From the NCBI GenBank assembly GCA_013204105.1, contig JABMOM010000003.1, positions 107,799 through 171,798 on the forward strand: a DNA stretch of 64,000 nucleotides. Reading direction: 5' to 3'. The notes beneath the pieces were generated by a model, which worked only from the letters and a program-made list of their open reading frames with translations, did not search any database and was not told the DNA's origin. The DNA is from Flavobacteriales bacterium. GTDB lineage: Bacteria > Bacteroidota > Bacteroidia > Flavobacteriales_G > Salibacteraceae. Shown here piece after piece: positions 25,703 through 35,641 of this stretch; the first letter of the stretch is position 1; every line of letters begins with the position of its first letter. The position numbers were made by a program, and so were the translations under genes.

Positions 25703-25820
25703 GGTGTATTGATTAAAAGGTTGAGGCAAAGGAGCAGCATCTTCATAGGCAGACCTCTGACCACGATTAGGGCGTAAGATGACTTTGCTCAACCTGCGAA
25801 TGTGCTTCGAGGTCGTAGGT

Positions 25821-25828
25821 TACATTTG
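25821..25828 (+). promoter_or_regulatory. Candidate -7 element TACATTTG before the universal stress gene
   Basis: Perfect TAnnTTTG located 19 bases upstream of the ATG at 25848. No convincing TTG at the usual distance upstream. Confidence 0.5.
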
Positions 25829-25847
25829 ATGGAAAGAACCCGTGGCC

Positions 25848-26285
25848 ATGAAAAACATCCTGGTAGCCATAGACCTCGACCCGAGTACCCAGCAGGTGGT
25901 CGATTATGCCGTTCAAATCGCCAAAGCTTTTGAAGCCAAACTTTGGCTGATTCACATCGCCGAAGCCGAACCCGATTTCATCGGTTACAACGAAGGACCT
26001 CAATACATCCGAGACAGCTTTGCGAAAGAATTGCGCGATGAACACAAAACCTTACAGTCGCTTTGTGCAGAAGTGAAGAAGGCAGGACTCGAAGCCGAGG
26101 GATTGATGATCCAAGGTCCGACCATTGATATGATACTTCAAGAAGCGAAAAAACTGAACGTAGACCTTATCATCACCGCCACTCATCATCGCAATTTCAT
26201 CTACAAAGCATTCATCGGCAGTGTTTCTACAGAATTGTTTGAGCGGAGCAGTATTCCCTTGCTTGCTTACCCTGTGGGTCGGTGA
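25848..26285 (+). CDS. Universal stress protein, UspA family
   Basis: 145 residues from the ATG at 25848 (a GTG at 25842 is possible). One Usp domain: NILVAIDLDPSTQQVVDYA at the start and GSVSTELFERSSIPLLAYP at the end. In ATP-binding members a G-x2-G-x9-G(S/T) motif is expected; here the first two glycines appear replaced (THHRNF) and only the final GS remains, so nucleotide binding is doubtful. Single gene with its own promoter candidate. Confidence 0.9.
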   Translation: MKNILVAIDLDPSTQQVVDYAVQIAKAFEAKLWLIHIAEAEPDFIGYNEGPQYIRDSFAKELRDEHKTLQSLCAEVKKAGLEAEGLMIQGPTIDMILQEAKKLNVDLIITATHHRNFIYKAFIGSVSTELFERSSIPLLAYPVGR

Positions 26286-26290
26286 CTTTG

Positions 26291-26324
26291 GAAAAAAAAG
26301 AGGCCGGCTTCTTTGAACCGGCCC
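26291..26324 (-). terminator. GGCCGG hairpin with A-tract (terminator shape on the minus strand)
   Basis: GGCCGG (26302-26307) pairs with CCGGCC (26318-26323). Eight A at 26292-26299 lie before it, which gives a U-run on the minus strand, while the plus-strand side lacks a T-run. It lies just after the usp stop, so it may end that transcript less efficiently, or may stop minus-strand read-through from the sulfotransferase gene about 1 kb away. Confidence 0.5.
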
Positions 26325-26603
26325 CAGCGTATCTAAAGGGAGGCTTGATCTTCTCTGAGGATTTTGAGCTGCAATCGCGCCCCCGTTGCGGACTTTGTAA
26401 GTGAATCATTCAACGCTTGGTTTTCGCCTTTTGAACGTGGGGAATTTTGTCATTGACCCCCCTGATTCATGACCAAAGGTGAACCTCAAAGCAGTGGGCT
26501 TTTATGAGCAAAGAGCGCTGTACAAATGACAAGCGTCATGGATTAATTCAAGGGTTTCAAACGCCGCTTCTGTGTAAAGATTCGATACCTTGCGCAGCGC
26601 GCA
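26325..26603. other. Gap without a recognisable gene before the methyltransferase
   Basis: The full gap from 26286 to 26603 is 318 bases. Apart from the hairpin at 26291 I see no gene, RNA, repeat or clear promoter in it. Confidence 0.6.
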
Positions 26604-27380
26604 ATGAAGCATACTCTTCCCTTTTTGAACCTAGCTAAGACAGCCCAATCACGCACCGAGTTGGTATCTCGACTTGCAGCTAGCATGTCGCCAAAAACGA
26701 TCGCCGAGATCGGCGTATACAAAGGTGACATGGCCGAACCTTTGTTGAAGGCGTGTCCTTCGATCGAGCAGTACTTTATGATCGACCCGTGGCGGAATCT
26801 ATCGGACTGGAATAAACCTGCCAATCGAGAAGACGACACCTTCGAAACGATCTTTCGGCAAACCATGGCCCGCACTGAATTCGCTGGGGATAAGAGAAAG
26901 GTGTTGCGGGGAAGAACCACCGAAGTGATCAATCAGATCGCTGACCACAGTTTGGACGTAGTGTACATCGACGGCGACCATACGCTGAAGGGCATTACTA
27001 CCGACTTGTTGCGCATTCTACCCAAGATGAAACCGGATGGCTTGATCATTGGCGATGACCTGCTGCCAACCATTTGGCAACACAACCTGCGCTACGAACC
27101 GACAATGGTCTTTCCTTTTGCCCTTCATTTTGCCGAAGGCATCGATAAAAAGATTTACCTACTCCCTTTCAATCAATTTGCAATCCAGCTCGACGATGCT
27201 CCGTTTGCTATTGAAAATCAATCAGGGTTAGACTATTCGGAAACGGAACTTCTTCCACAGGTCAGGCGCATGATGGACGATGCCGTCTTGCACGCAGGTA
27301 TGAAGTCCAAATTGATTCGAAAATTTCCCAGGCTTTACCGGGTATACCACTCCCTAACCTCAGTCCTCAGAAGGCTTTAA
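26604..27380 (+). CDS. Class I SAM-dependent methyltransferase
   Basis: 258 residues. The SAM-binding Rossmann motif is IAEIGVYKGDMAEPLL (about residues 32-47), followed by YFMIDPW, the second strand VVYIDGDHTLKGITTDL (about 119-135) and DGLIIGDDL. This is the Methyltransf_24-like pattern often found in surface-polysaccharide loci, where such enzymes methylate sugars. Its last 21 bases overlap the tail of the oppositely oriented sulfotransferase gene. Substrate unknown. Confidence 0.85.
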   Translation: MKHTLPFLNLAKTAQSRTELVSRLAASMSPKTIAEIGVYKGDMAEPLLKACPSIEQYFMIDPWRNLSDWNKPANREDDTFETIFRQTMARTEFAGDKRKVLRGRTTEVINQIADHSLDVVYIDGDHTLKGITTDLLRILPKMKPDGLIIGDDLLPTIWQHNLRYEPTMVFPFALHFAEGIDKKIYLLPFNQFAIQLDDAPFAIENQSGLDYSETELLPQVRRMMDDAVLHAGMKSKLIRKFPRLYRVYHSLTSVLRRL

Positions 27381-28115
27381 CCGTTCCAACATCTGGTACT
27401 CCGGATCTAGCATTTCTCGCAATCGTGCGCGTTGTTCCTCCTCAAATGTCGGTCGAATATTGAAGGTCTTTTGGTTGGATATTGGTAATTCATGACCCAG
27501 GTGACGGCCCAAATCTTTGAGTTGCTGATTTAGGTTTAGGGTATAGAGGACCTTATCCAAGGAACGTAAACGGGTCACAGCCTCTTCCACATTGAAGTCG
27601 GCAGAGAACATGTAGAGCTGGTTCATCAAATGCTCTTTGGGCATTTTGTCCAAAAAGTGGTCAAACGAATTGCCCAACCAAGGCCCCTCGCTCTTCATGC
27701 AGGGATGATCCACCCCCTGGCTTTGGAAGTGCAGTAACATGGCATAATGAGACAATACCCGCTCTGCTGGATCACGTAAACATGTGATGAGAAAGGCATC
27801 CCGCTGGAGATCCATCTGATGCATCGGAATATGTGAAAACCCATAGGTGAACCACCCTTCGTTGATCAATCCCGCATTCCAACCAACGAATACTCTTCCA
27901 TTGCTGATGGTTCGGTGATTCTCCTTTTCCGCCATCTGTTCGTAGAACACGGTGGTATCAGGACGACCCGACAAGGTGAGAAAAGCGAAGTTGATGGTTG
28001 TGCCACCCGTCTTTCGAATATGAATGTGATACACCGGACGCTGGCCAGAAGAACGAACCAAACGTCTCGCTTTTCTGTGCTCTAAGGAAGCTTCGATCTT
28101 CTTTATGATTTCCAT
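27360..28115 (-). CDS. Sulfotransferase-family protein (1 of 3)
   Basis: 251 residues. Moves a sulfate group from PAPS to an acceptor, probably a glycan. The 5'-phosphosulfate loop HIRKTGGTTI is at about residues 32-41 and the 3'-phosphate-binding segment CLRDPAERVLSHY at about 137-149. The layout resembles the Golgi-type carbohydrate sulfotransferase family 2. It lies five bases downstream of the frameshifted hydrolase on the same strand. Confidence 0.88.
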   Translation of the reverse strand: MEIIKKIEASLEHRKARRLVRSSGQRPVYHIHIRKTGGTTINFAFLTLSGRPDTTVFYEQMAEKENHRTISNGRVFVGWNAGLINEGWFTYGFSHIPMHQMDLQRDAFLITCLRDPAERVLSHYAMLLHFQSQGVDHPCMKSEGPWLGNSFDHFLDKMPKEHLMNQLYMFSADFNVEEAVTRLRSLDKVLYTLNLNQQLKDLGRHLGHELPISNQKTFNIRPTFEEEQRARLREMLDPEYQMLERLKPSED

Positions 28116-28120
28116 TTCAG

Positions 28121-28902
28121 CTAATTCAAGGCGGTTGTCAATGCCTCTAAGGTCTGTTTCGGGGCCTCAATATAACCCATGTGTCCCGATCCAAGGATGA
28201 CATGCAAAGTGACATGCTCCGAAATCTCCGACATTTCAATGCTTTCCTGAAGTGGAATGCGCGGATCCTTCTCCCCCGCAATGATGTGCACCGGGTAAGG
28301 CGGAAACTTCAATAAAATCTCTCTATCCGGACGATCACGCATGCCAGACAAAGCCGCTATGATGCCTTGTACAGGCGTTTTTAGCGCTTTTTCCTTTACC
28401 CCATTCACCCCCGCTCGAAAGCGCTTTCGGTTCACGGGTCTGAAGAGCATGGGGATGGACTGCCGGACAAACGAAGCGTGGTTTTTCTTCACCAGCTCGA
28501 TGACTCGATCGCGGTCCTTTTTTTCCAAGGACTATCTGCTCGTGCGGTGGATTGATAAAGAACCAAGTTTTTGACGTGGTCGGGCCACCGTTCGGCGAAT
28601 GCCAAAGCGACATACCCCCCCATAGAGTGGCCTACCAATTGAACCCTCCTGAGCTTTAGCGATTGGATCACTGCCATGACGGCTTCAGCCATCTCATCCA
28701 TGCTATGCACATAGCCAATGCAATCGCTCTGACCATGACCAGGAAGGTCTACGCAGATCAAGCGATACCGCAGACGCAAGGCCTGGACGACTTCATCCCA
28801 CATCCAGCTGCCCTCTAAGAAGCCATGCAATAAGACAACGGCGGAACCGCTGCCCTGATCCGAAAAATGAATGTTGATATCCTTGAACCGGACCTTAGGC
28901 AT
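28121..28902 (-). pseudogene. Alpha/beta-hydrolase split by a frameshift in an A7 run
   Basis: The N-terminal half (28902 down to about 28520) has the oxyanion segment LLHGFLEGSWMW and the nucleophile elbow GHSMGGY; it ends in the zero frame at NLVLYQSTARADSPWKK. The expected continuation KDRDRVIELVKKNHASF is in another frame and runs to 28121 with the acid/His region (AGEKDPRIPL and GSGHMGYIE). The break is at a seven-A run (seven T on the plus strand at 28518-28524); one more A would join both halves exactly. It could be a true mutation, a sequencing error, or slippage that restores the product. The family includes carboxylesterases and similar hydrolases. The start overlaps the peptidase gene upstream by 8 bases. 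Confidence 0.85.
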
Positions 28903-30184
28903 TCATCAAGTCTTCGATTTCATCTGCCTCGATCGGAATGTTTCCCATCAAGTTTGTATGCCCGTCTTTGTGGATCACGTAATCATCCTCCAATCGAATA
29001 CCGAGGCTTTCTTCCAAGATGTAAATTCCCGGCTCAACCGTAAATACCGATCCCTCAGGGATCGGTGCGTTCCATGGACCGTAGTCGTGGGTGTCTAAGC
29101 CGATGTAATGGGAGGTGCCGTGCATGAAGTACTTCTTGTACGCAGGCCAATCAGGGTTCTGCTGCTTGATGTCGTCAATCGTGATCAAGCCTAGGTCTAC
29201 TAGTTCCTTTTCCATCATGAGTCCCACTTGAACGTGATAGTCCTTCAAGGTAATGCCGGGGCGTAGGATCTCAATCGCGCCATTCTTGACACGCAGTACC
29301 GCATTATACACGTCCTTTTGTCGCTTTGTGAAGCGTCCATTGACCGGAACAGATCGCGTGAGGTCAGAAGAGTAGTTAGCGTATTCCGCGCCAAAGTCCA
29401 TCAAGATTACGTCACCGTCTTTGCATTCCTGGTTGTTTTCGATGTAATGCAAAACGCACGCATTTCTACCAGAACCGAGGATCGGTGTATAGGCAAATCC
29501 CGTTGAACGGTTTCGGATGAATTCATGGCAAAGCTCCGCTTCAATTTCGTACTCCATCACCCCTGGTTTGATGAACGGGAGGATACGTCTGACTCCCTTC
29601 TCCGTGATGTTGCAAGCGTGCTGCATCAACTCGATCTCGATCGGATGCTTTACCGCGCGAAGCTTGTGGAGGATAGGATTGCTTCTCAAATAATTGTGCG
29701 CTAGGAATTTGTTCTTGCACCACTCCACCCATCGGTCTTCGCGCGTTTGCATTTCTGTGTTGGCCCGCCAATGCTCGTTGGTATTCACATAAACGTTTTG
29801 CGCCTCGCTCATCAATTGCTTGAAGACTGTCTCAAATTGATCCATCCAATACACCGTGCGAATCCCAGAAGTTTCATACGCGGCCTCCTTGGTCAACTTC
29901 TCCCCTTCCCAGATCGCAATGTGATCGTTGGTTTCTTTGAGAAACAACACCTCACGATGCTTCGGGTCGTGGCAGTCTGGAAAGACCACTAGGATACTTT
30001 CTTCTTGGTCTACGCCTGTCATCCAAAGGAGGTCCGAATGCTGCTTGAACGGTTTTGTACTGTTCGCGCTGGTCGCGAAAATGTCGTTGGAGTTGAATGC
30101 CGCGAGCGATTGGGCTTGCATCTCTGCTTTAAACCTTGCGCGGTTTTCAATGAATAGTTGTTTGTCGATCCTTTCGTACTTCAT
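28895..30184 (-). CDS. Xaa-Pro aminopeptidase (M24B family)
   Basis: 429 residues. Cleaves the N-terminal residue before a proline. N-terminal creatinase-like domain (about 1-170), then a pita-bread catalytic domain. The five metal ligands are visible in order: MDFGAEYANYSSDLTRS (two Asp), HGTSHYIGLDTHD (His), TVEPGIYI (Glu) and RLEDDYVI (Glu). Cytoplasmic; no signal peptide. It sits inside the polysaccharide region but has no evident role in it. Confidence 0.94.
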   Translation of the reverse strand: MKYERIDKQLFIENRARFKAEMQAQSLAAFNSNDIFATSANSTKPFKQHSDLLWMTGVDQEESILVVFPDCHDPKHREVLFLKETNDHIAIWEGEKLTKEAAYETSGIRTVYWMDQFETVFKQLMSEAQNVYVNTNEHWRANTEMQTREDRWVEWCKNKFLAHNYLRSNPILHKLRAVKHPIEIELMQHACNITEKGVRRILPFIKPGVMEYEIEAELCHEFIRNRSTGFAYTPILGSGRNACVLHYIENNQECKDGDVILMDFGAEYANYSSDLTRSVPVNGRFTKRQKDVYNAVLRVKNGAIEILRPGITLKDYHVQVGLMMEKELVDLGLITIDDIKQQNPDWPAYKKYFMHGTSHYIGLDTHDYGPWNAPIPEGSVFTVEPGIYILEESLGIRLEDDYVIHKDGHTNLMGNIPIEADEIEDLMNA

Positions 30185-30242
30185 GCGTTCTAATTGTTGT
30201 TACAAATGTGGTGAATCATGATAGAAAACAAGGGATGCGTCG

Positions 30243-31418
30243 CTATCCCAATCGTGAGAGGATGGTTTCATAGTGCCCCTTCACTATTGTAAAAGACCGC
30301 CGCTTTTCCGCCCATTCGGCTATGCGCCCCTTGGCGGTGCGATGTTGGATCATTGGAGCTATGCGGTTAAAAATGGCTTGACGTCCCACTTCGTCCAAGC
30401 CAAAGGCTACTCCCAACTCCCATTTCTCCACCAGGTGCGCGTCGTCGCCGATGCCTTCTGGCAACATCACAGGCAAGCCGTTTGCGAAGTACTCGGCATT
30501 CTTGATGGGTGAAATACCGATCTTGGAAGGGCTAGGTCTGTGCAAGGAAAAGGCCACGTCTGCAGCAGATAGATACTTCGGCACCTCGCCCAACGGAACA
30601 AAGCGGATACTAGCGCTCGCATTGTCGAAGCCACTCACTTTGAGCCGCTCTTGCCATTTCTCCGAATCCGGACTTAGGACGATGAGATGAAATTTATTCT
30701 CCCAGTAATCGTGCGCCGAATGAAAGAGCTCCATAGCCTCCTTTTCGAGGTAGATCCCTCCCAACTTACCGGTATAGATTCCGACGATCTTGTCTAAGGC
30801 AATTCCCAAATCCTTGCGAACGGTTGCTCGATCCGAAGGAGAAAACGCGAACAATGCAGGATCAACACAACAAGGCATGACCAAAACTTTGGAAGGATTT
30901 ACTCCCTCCTGCTCTATCAATTGGTCAGCATATCGCCGGGTCACTGGAAGGATCCAATCCGCCTGTTGTTTCAAGCGCTTCTCGGCGCCTTTTGCCATGA
31001 CGTAGCGCGGATCCAATTTCTTCCACACCCCCGATTCCAACATATAATCGGCGTGCGGCTCGAAGGACTCAACTGCTAAACGAATGTCTTGAACCCTCGT
31101 AAAGTCAAGTACCAACCAACCCGCAAGGCTGCTCCTGGCAATCACTAAGTCTATGGGACGCTTGTTGTGGATGTCGCTCAGCAATTTGCGCGCTTTCCCC
31201 TTGTCAAACAGCTTTTTCGTGATGGAATCAGAGGTGCTGAGCATGAAATGCTCGACCTTGTTCATGTTCAGGGCTTCAACGTTTCCTTTCCGCTCGATGG
31301 TGATGAAGGAAATGGAAGATACATCGCTGCGGTCGGATAGGATTTGGAGATGAGGAATGACCGTGGCTTGCGTCAAGCCTTCATTAAGACCCCAATATGA
31401 TACAAAGCAGACGTGCAT
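30243..31418 (-). CDS. Glycosyltransferase, GT-B fold (GT4-like)
   Basis: 391 residues. Transfers a sugar from a nucleotide donor. N-terminal domain begins MHVCFVSYWGLNEGLTQATV; the donor-binding C-terminal half has VGIYTGKLGGIYLEKEA, FVPLGEVPKYLSAADVAFS and GISPIKNAEYFANGLPVML, the position of the E-x7-E motif. It is divergent from the large T9SS protein gene and probably belongs to the surface-glycan locus. Confidence 0.85.
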   Translation of the reverse strand: MHVCFVSYWGLNEGLTQATVIPHLQILSDRSDVSSISFITIERKGNVEALNMNKVEHFMLSTSDSITKKLFDKGKARKLLSDIHNKRPIDLVIARSSLAGWLVLDFTRVQDIRLAVESFEPHADYMLESGVWKKLDPRYVMAKGAEKRLKQQADWILPVTRRYADQLIEQEGVNPSKVLVMPCCVDPALFAFSPSDRATVRKDLGIALDKIVGIYTGKLGGIYLEKEAMELFHSAHDYWENKFHLIVLSPDSEKWQERLKVSGFDNASASIRFVPLGEVPKYLSAADVAFSLHRPSPSKIGISPIKNAEYFANGLPVMLPEGIGDDAHLVEKWELGVAFGLDEVGRQAIFNRIAPMIQHRTAKGRIAEWAEKRRSFTIVKGHYETILSRLG

Positions 31419-31511
31419 GAATGATTAGAGAGAAATGACCCCTATGCAAGTATACCCACTAGCCTCGGTCATTGCACGATGTATTGCCGTATTTCACGAT
31501 CTTCGTGGGTG

Positions 31512-34500
31512 ATGGCGCATCGCTGGCTTTACCGACTGATCCCGATCACTTTGCTCTCTGTCTTCTTTACTGGCGGAGCGCAATCGCAGTGCGGATATGT
31601 ACCAGCGCAGTTTCCGGATTCCATCTGTTCGAATGAAGGCATTCAACCCACGACAATCGATTCTGGCTTTTCTTCTTATCAATGGTATTTCGGACTGCAG
31701 ACGCCTGAAATAGTCGATGCTCCGGATAACCTCGGCAATCCTGGCAATTCGCTTTCAAGCCAAAGCTTTGGACTCAACATCATCCAAGAGGGAAACCAGT
31801 GGTATGGTTTTGTAAAGAAATCGAATGCCCGCGATGTGTATCGCTACGACTTCGGCACCAGCTTGTTAAACTCCCCTACCACTACCCAACTTTCGGTCAA
31901 CACCTTCGCCAACGATGCCTCCATCTCCAACGACGACATAGACCTGATCCAAGTCGGCGGCAATTGGTATGGCTTCACCCCTGTGCGGGATGGCGCCGGA
32001 ATCGTACGCTACGATTTTGGCAACTCCCTCGATGCAGATACCGTGACAGCCACGAATTTGGGCAACATGAACGGCGCGATGAATTGGCCCAGGTCACTCA
32101 AGGTGATTTCTTATGAAGACAGCATCTACCTGATCGCGGGGAACTACGTGGGCAACAGCATAACGGTATACAACATGGGCGTGGATCCGACCAATGCTAC
32201 CCCCGTATGGTTCAACAACTTCAGCACAAACAGCAGTCCGGTTGTCAACCAGGTCATTTCCGTCATGCCCTATGTGAGCTGCGGTAAATGGATCATCCTC
32301 GCCGGTGGCAGGAGCAGCGATAACTTGGTGCGCTATCAGTTCGATGGGAGTTTCGCCTCCGCACCTACCGCTTCGGATCAGATTGGGAGTGGCGCCAATT
32401 TCTTAGACCCGTACGAGATCGCCCCATTGTACGAGAGTGGGCAACTTGAATTTTACGTACGCACGCGCTCTTCCTCTTCCAGTATGACGCGCTTGGTCTT
32501 TGCAGATAGCATTGATCAATCCGCTTCTTCTGTGCTCCAACAGACGTATGGCGACTACAGCTTTCAATTGGTTTCGTACGCCCTTGACATTTCCATCGAT
32601 GAGAACGGAACCCACGTATTCTGCATCAATGCGAGCAGCGATCTGCGAAGGATTTACACCCCCCACGCCACCACCACAGATCCCCATGTATACAGTGGCA
32701 TTTCCACCAACGGACTTCAGTTGGATACGAATGGAATGATTCGTTTTTCGCTCGTACAAAAAGACGCAAGCGGAAACCTTCTGTTGCAAAACGACAGCTT
32801 GTTTTCACGGGTCGGGCCCTCGGCGGATTGGCAAATCAGCGGCACCTGCGAAGGCGACTCCACGGAAGTGCTTGGCTTCAATAACGAGGCCCAGATCACT
32901 CAAGTACAATGGGACTGGGACCTAGGTAACGGTTCCAACAGCACAGACTCAGCGTACACTCTTCTTTACGGAGATACGGGGGCTTATCACGTACAGCTCT
33001 CGTTGCAAGCGAATGGCTGCACCGACAGCCTAGACACGAATCTGTTCATCTTCCCCCAGCCCACAGCTCAGTTTACGTTAGATACGGTATGCCAGGGAGC
33101 CGACGTCTTTGTCGCCAATCAGAGCACATCGCATCCCAATGATCCGATCAACACAAGCATTTGGACGCGTGAGGGAATGGACAGTCTTCTCTCCTTTGAC
33201 CCGACGATCTATTTCCCTGACAGCGGATGGAACACTATCGCACTGCGTATTGAAACACAACACGGATGCACCGACACCACCTCCTTAGCCGTGTATGCAA
33301 AGCCCGCCCCCATCGCCGATTTTGGAATCGACTCAACCTGTCTAAATGCATTGACGCAGTTTTCGAATTACTCGGGCAGCACGTCTACCTACACCAGCGC
33401 TTGGGATTTTGGAGATGGCAATGGTTCGAGCCAAGTTTCTCCTTCTCATGTGTATCCAGACACGGGGAATTACCTCGTCATATTGATTACTACGAGCAGC
33501 AACGGTTGCACCGACACCGCTAAAACAGACCTTCGCATCAGCCCTACTCCCCAAGTCGGGTTTGCCCTGGACAACGGCCCTTATTGCCAGATGAGCGAGA
33601 TCACCGTTTTCAACACCTCCCAGAGCATCGATAGCATCGTTTCCACACGACTCATCATCGGAAACGACACCCTTTTTGGAAACAGTCCAACCATCGTCCC
33701 GACCGGAAGTGGAACATTGAACGGAAATTTCACTATCACAACCGGAACCGCTTGTTCGGCGGACACCTCCTTTAGCCTTTTGGTGCACCAACAACCCCAA
33801 ATCAACTTCAACCTGAGCGACAGTTGTAGGCAAAGCTTGGCTTCACTGGAAGCGGTGGCGACGGTCACCGATGGCCAGTCCATCACCAGCCTCCAATGGA
33901 ATGTCAATGACAGCATCGTGGTCGCCTTGGATTCCATTACCACTCTCCTGCACAGCGACTCCCTGCATGTGATCCTGCAAGCGGCCACCGACAACGGCTG
34001 CGTCAACACGCTCACCCGGCATATCGATGTGATCGACCTCCCTGCGCTGACCCTGGATTTGACCGGGCCGTTCTGTACCGAGCAAACCTTCTTAAACAAC
34101 AGCGCCATCGTAGTAGACAGCACCGATGCCTTACTCACCCAAACCTGGCAAATGATGGTTGGCAATGACACCTTCGTTTCAAATGACCCAGAAGACCTAT
34201 CATCAGGAACCGCAGGAACTGGAACACTGTCGCTCTTGGTCACCACCGACAAGGGTTGCGCCAATACCGCATCTGTATCCATCGACGTATTCCAAACGCC
34301 CCAACCCAGCTTTGAGCAGACTGGAAATTGCGCCCTTCAAGGGGTTTTCTTTGAGGGCAATTACGACGGCAGCAACTATGTGTTTACATGGAGCATCGGA
34401 CCCAATGCCCTGGGCAGCGGCCCCGATTTTCAGCAGGTCTTTCCGAACGGCGGCAACTACACGATTACTTTCCATGTGCTGGATGCGAGCAGCGGTTGCG

Positions 34501-35594
34501 CAGCCGATACTTCCCAGTTAATCAAGATCGTCGATCTTCCGACAGCAATCATCAACGACGCCGCGGTCTGTTTTGGCAATCTATCAGAAGTGAAGGCCTC
34601 GATAACCACGGACGTTAGCGACTCAGTTGCGTCCTTTGCCTGGTCTGTGGAGGGTAGCGGCCAAAGCATCGACAGTGTTTTACGGTTTACGCCCGATGTG
34701 AGCGACGAAGTCTACGTGCACCTCGTCCTCGAATCTGCATCGGGTTGCACGATTGAAAGCGAGCAGTTCTTGCCCGTTCTCCCTCAACCCAATCCATCCT
34801 TTTCTGCTTCAACCTTGTTCGGAATTGTTCCGTTTGAAGCGAAGTTGAAGGCTGCTTCAGCGGAAGTGGGTCACTTATGGACCTTGGACAACGTATCCTT
34901 GGACAGCGTGCAGACGCTTTCAACACTGATCGAAGAAGCGGGACTGCACATCGTCAAGCTCTTTATAGAAGACAGCAATGGCTGCACCTCCACCTCGAGC
35001 AAAACCATTCGAGCGTATGCAGGCAGCATCGACCTGGCGATCTTGGATGTTAAAGAGGTTTCGAGCACTACTGGCGTCTACCAACTTCAAGCGCGGGTGC
35101 GCAACGAAGGACAGGTGCCGATCTCCGGGTTTACCTTGAGTGCTGGGTTTCTCGATGGTGTAATCCTCTCTCAGCCCTTCAGCGATACGCTTGAACCTTC
35201 GGAAGGTCGCTTGATTACATTTCCTACCACGCTTTCTTCTCAAGTGAACGCCCCTGATTTCGCCTGTGTGACCATCACCTCATTGGATGGGTTAGAAGAC
35301 CAGGTGCCAGAAAACGACAGGTACTGCATTCCACTCAACGGCGATCCTTGGGTGCAGGTTTTTCCGGTTCCCTTTCACGATGAACTAACCGTTGGGGTGC
35401 ACCTCAACGATGACGAAAAGGTGTTCATCGACGTGATTGACCTGCGGGGAGGAGCCGTGATCCAGCGTTCGTTTCAAGGAGAGCGGGGTTACCAGCAATG
35501 GCAGCTGGACTTCCCAAGCCTGAACGCAGGACCTTACATACTGTCGATCGAAACCCCTACAAGATCTGAACAGCGAATGATCCAAAAGCTATAA
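31512..35594 (+). CDS. Large secreted PKD/CARDB protein with T9SS sorting domain
   Basis: 1360 residues from the ATG at 31512. Signal peptide (to about residue 26), then a region with recurring WYGF and YRYDFG/VRYDFG units (about 60-380) that looks like a beta-propeller. A chain of PKD-type beta-sandwiches follows (for example WDWDLGNGSNST and WDFGDGNGSSQVSPSHVYPD), then a CARDB-like domain (IDLAILDVKEV; RVRNEGQVPISGF) and a C-terminal type-A sorting domain (VFPVPFHDELTVGV to SEQRMIQKL). The sorting domain directs export through the type IX system and cell-surface attachment. Likely a surface adhesin or binding protein. It sits directly upstream of the Wzm/Wzt exporter genes, which have their own promoter. 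Confidence 0.9.
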   Translation: MAHRWLYRLIPITLLSVFFTGGAQSQCGYVPAQFPDSICSNEGIQPTTIDSGFSSYQWYFGLQTPEIVDAPDNLGNPGNSLSSQSFGLNIIQEGNQWYGFVKKSNARDVYRYDFGTSLLNSPTTTQLSVNTFANDASISNDDIDLIQVGGNWYGFTPVRDGAGIVRYDFGNSLDADTVTATNLGNMNGAMNWPRSLKVISYEDSIYLIAGNYVGNSITVYNMGVDPTNATPVWFNNFSTNSSPVVNQVISVMPYVSCGKWIILAGGRSSDNLVRYQFDGSFASAPTASDQIGSGANFLDPYEIAPLYESGQLEFYVRTRSSSSSMTRLVFADSIDQSASSVLQQTYGDYSFQLVSYALDISIDENGTHVFCINASSDLRRIYTPHATTTDPHVYSGISTNGLQLDTNGMIRFSLVQKDASGNLLLQNDSLFSRVGPSADWQISGTCEGDSTEVLGFNNEAQITQVQWDWDLGNGSNSTDSAYTLLYGDTGAYHVQLSLQANGCTDSLDTNLFIFPQPTAQFTLDTVCQGADVFVANQSTSHPNDPINTSIWTREGMDSLLSFDPTIYFPDSGWNTIALRIETQHGCTDTTSLAVYAKPAPIADFGIDSTCLNALTQFSNYSGSTSTYTSAWDFGDGNGSSQVSPSHVYPDTGNYLVILITTSSNGCTDTAKTDLRISPTPQVGFALDNGPYCQMSEITVFNTSQSIDSIVSTRLIIGNDTLFGNSPTIVPTGSGTLNGNFTITTGTACSADTSFSLLVHQQPQINFNLSDSCRQSLASLEAVATVTDGQSITSLQWNVNDSIVVALDSITTLLHSDSLHVILQAATDNGCVNTLTRHIDVIDLPALTLDLTGPFCTEQTFLNNSAIVVDSTDALLTQTWQMMVGNDTFVSNDPEDLSSGTAGTGTLSLLVTTDKGCANTASVSIDVFQTPQPSFEQTGNCALQGVFFEGNYDGSNYVFTWSIGPNALGSGPDFQQVFPNGGNYTITFHVLDASSGCAADTSQLIKIVDLPTAIINDAAVCFGNLSEVKASITTDVSDSVASFAWSVEGSGQSIDSVLRFTPDVSDEVYVHLVLESASGCTIESEQFLPVLPQPNPSFSASTLFGIVPFEAKLKAASAEVGHLWTLDNVSLDSVQTLSTLIEEAGLHIVKLFIEDSNGCTSTSSKTIRAYAGSIDLAILDVKEVSSTTGVYQLQARVRNEGQVPISGFTLSAGFLDGVILSQPFSDTLEPSEGRLITFPTTLSSQVNAPDFACVTITSLDGLEDQVPENDRYCIPLNGDPWVQVFPVPFHDELTVGVHLNDDEKVFIDVIDLRGGAVIQRSFQGERGYQQWQLDFPSLNAGPYILSIETPTRSEQRMIQKL

Positions 35595-35604
35595 GGAGAG
35601 TCCG

Positions 35605-35633
35605 TTGCTTCGGGTTCGACTGAATTATCTTTG
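35605..35633 (+). promoter_or_regulatory. Promoter TTG-N18-TATCTTTG driving the polysaccharide operon
   Basis: TTG at 35605-35607 and a perfect TAnnTTTG at 35626-35633 with an 18-base spacer, both elements of the Bacteroidota housekeeping promoter. The ATG at 35642 is only eight bases after the -7 element, so the transcript would start almost at the start codon. Ten genes follow without another visible promoter. Confidence 0.7.
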
Positions 35634-35641
35634 TCCAGAAC

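Noticed and set aside
26325..26603. Short coding-like stretch (ending in CGLCK before a TGA near 26404)
   Set aside because: No start, no homology I recognise, too short to support.
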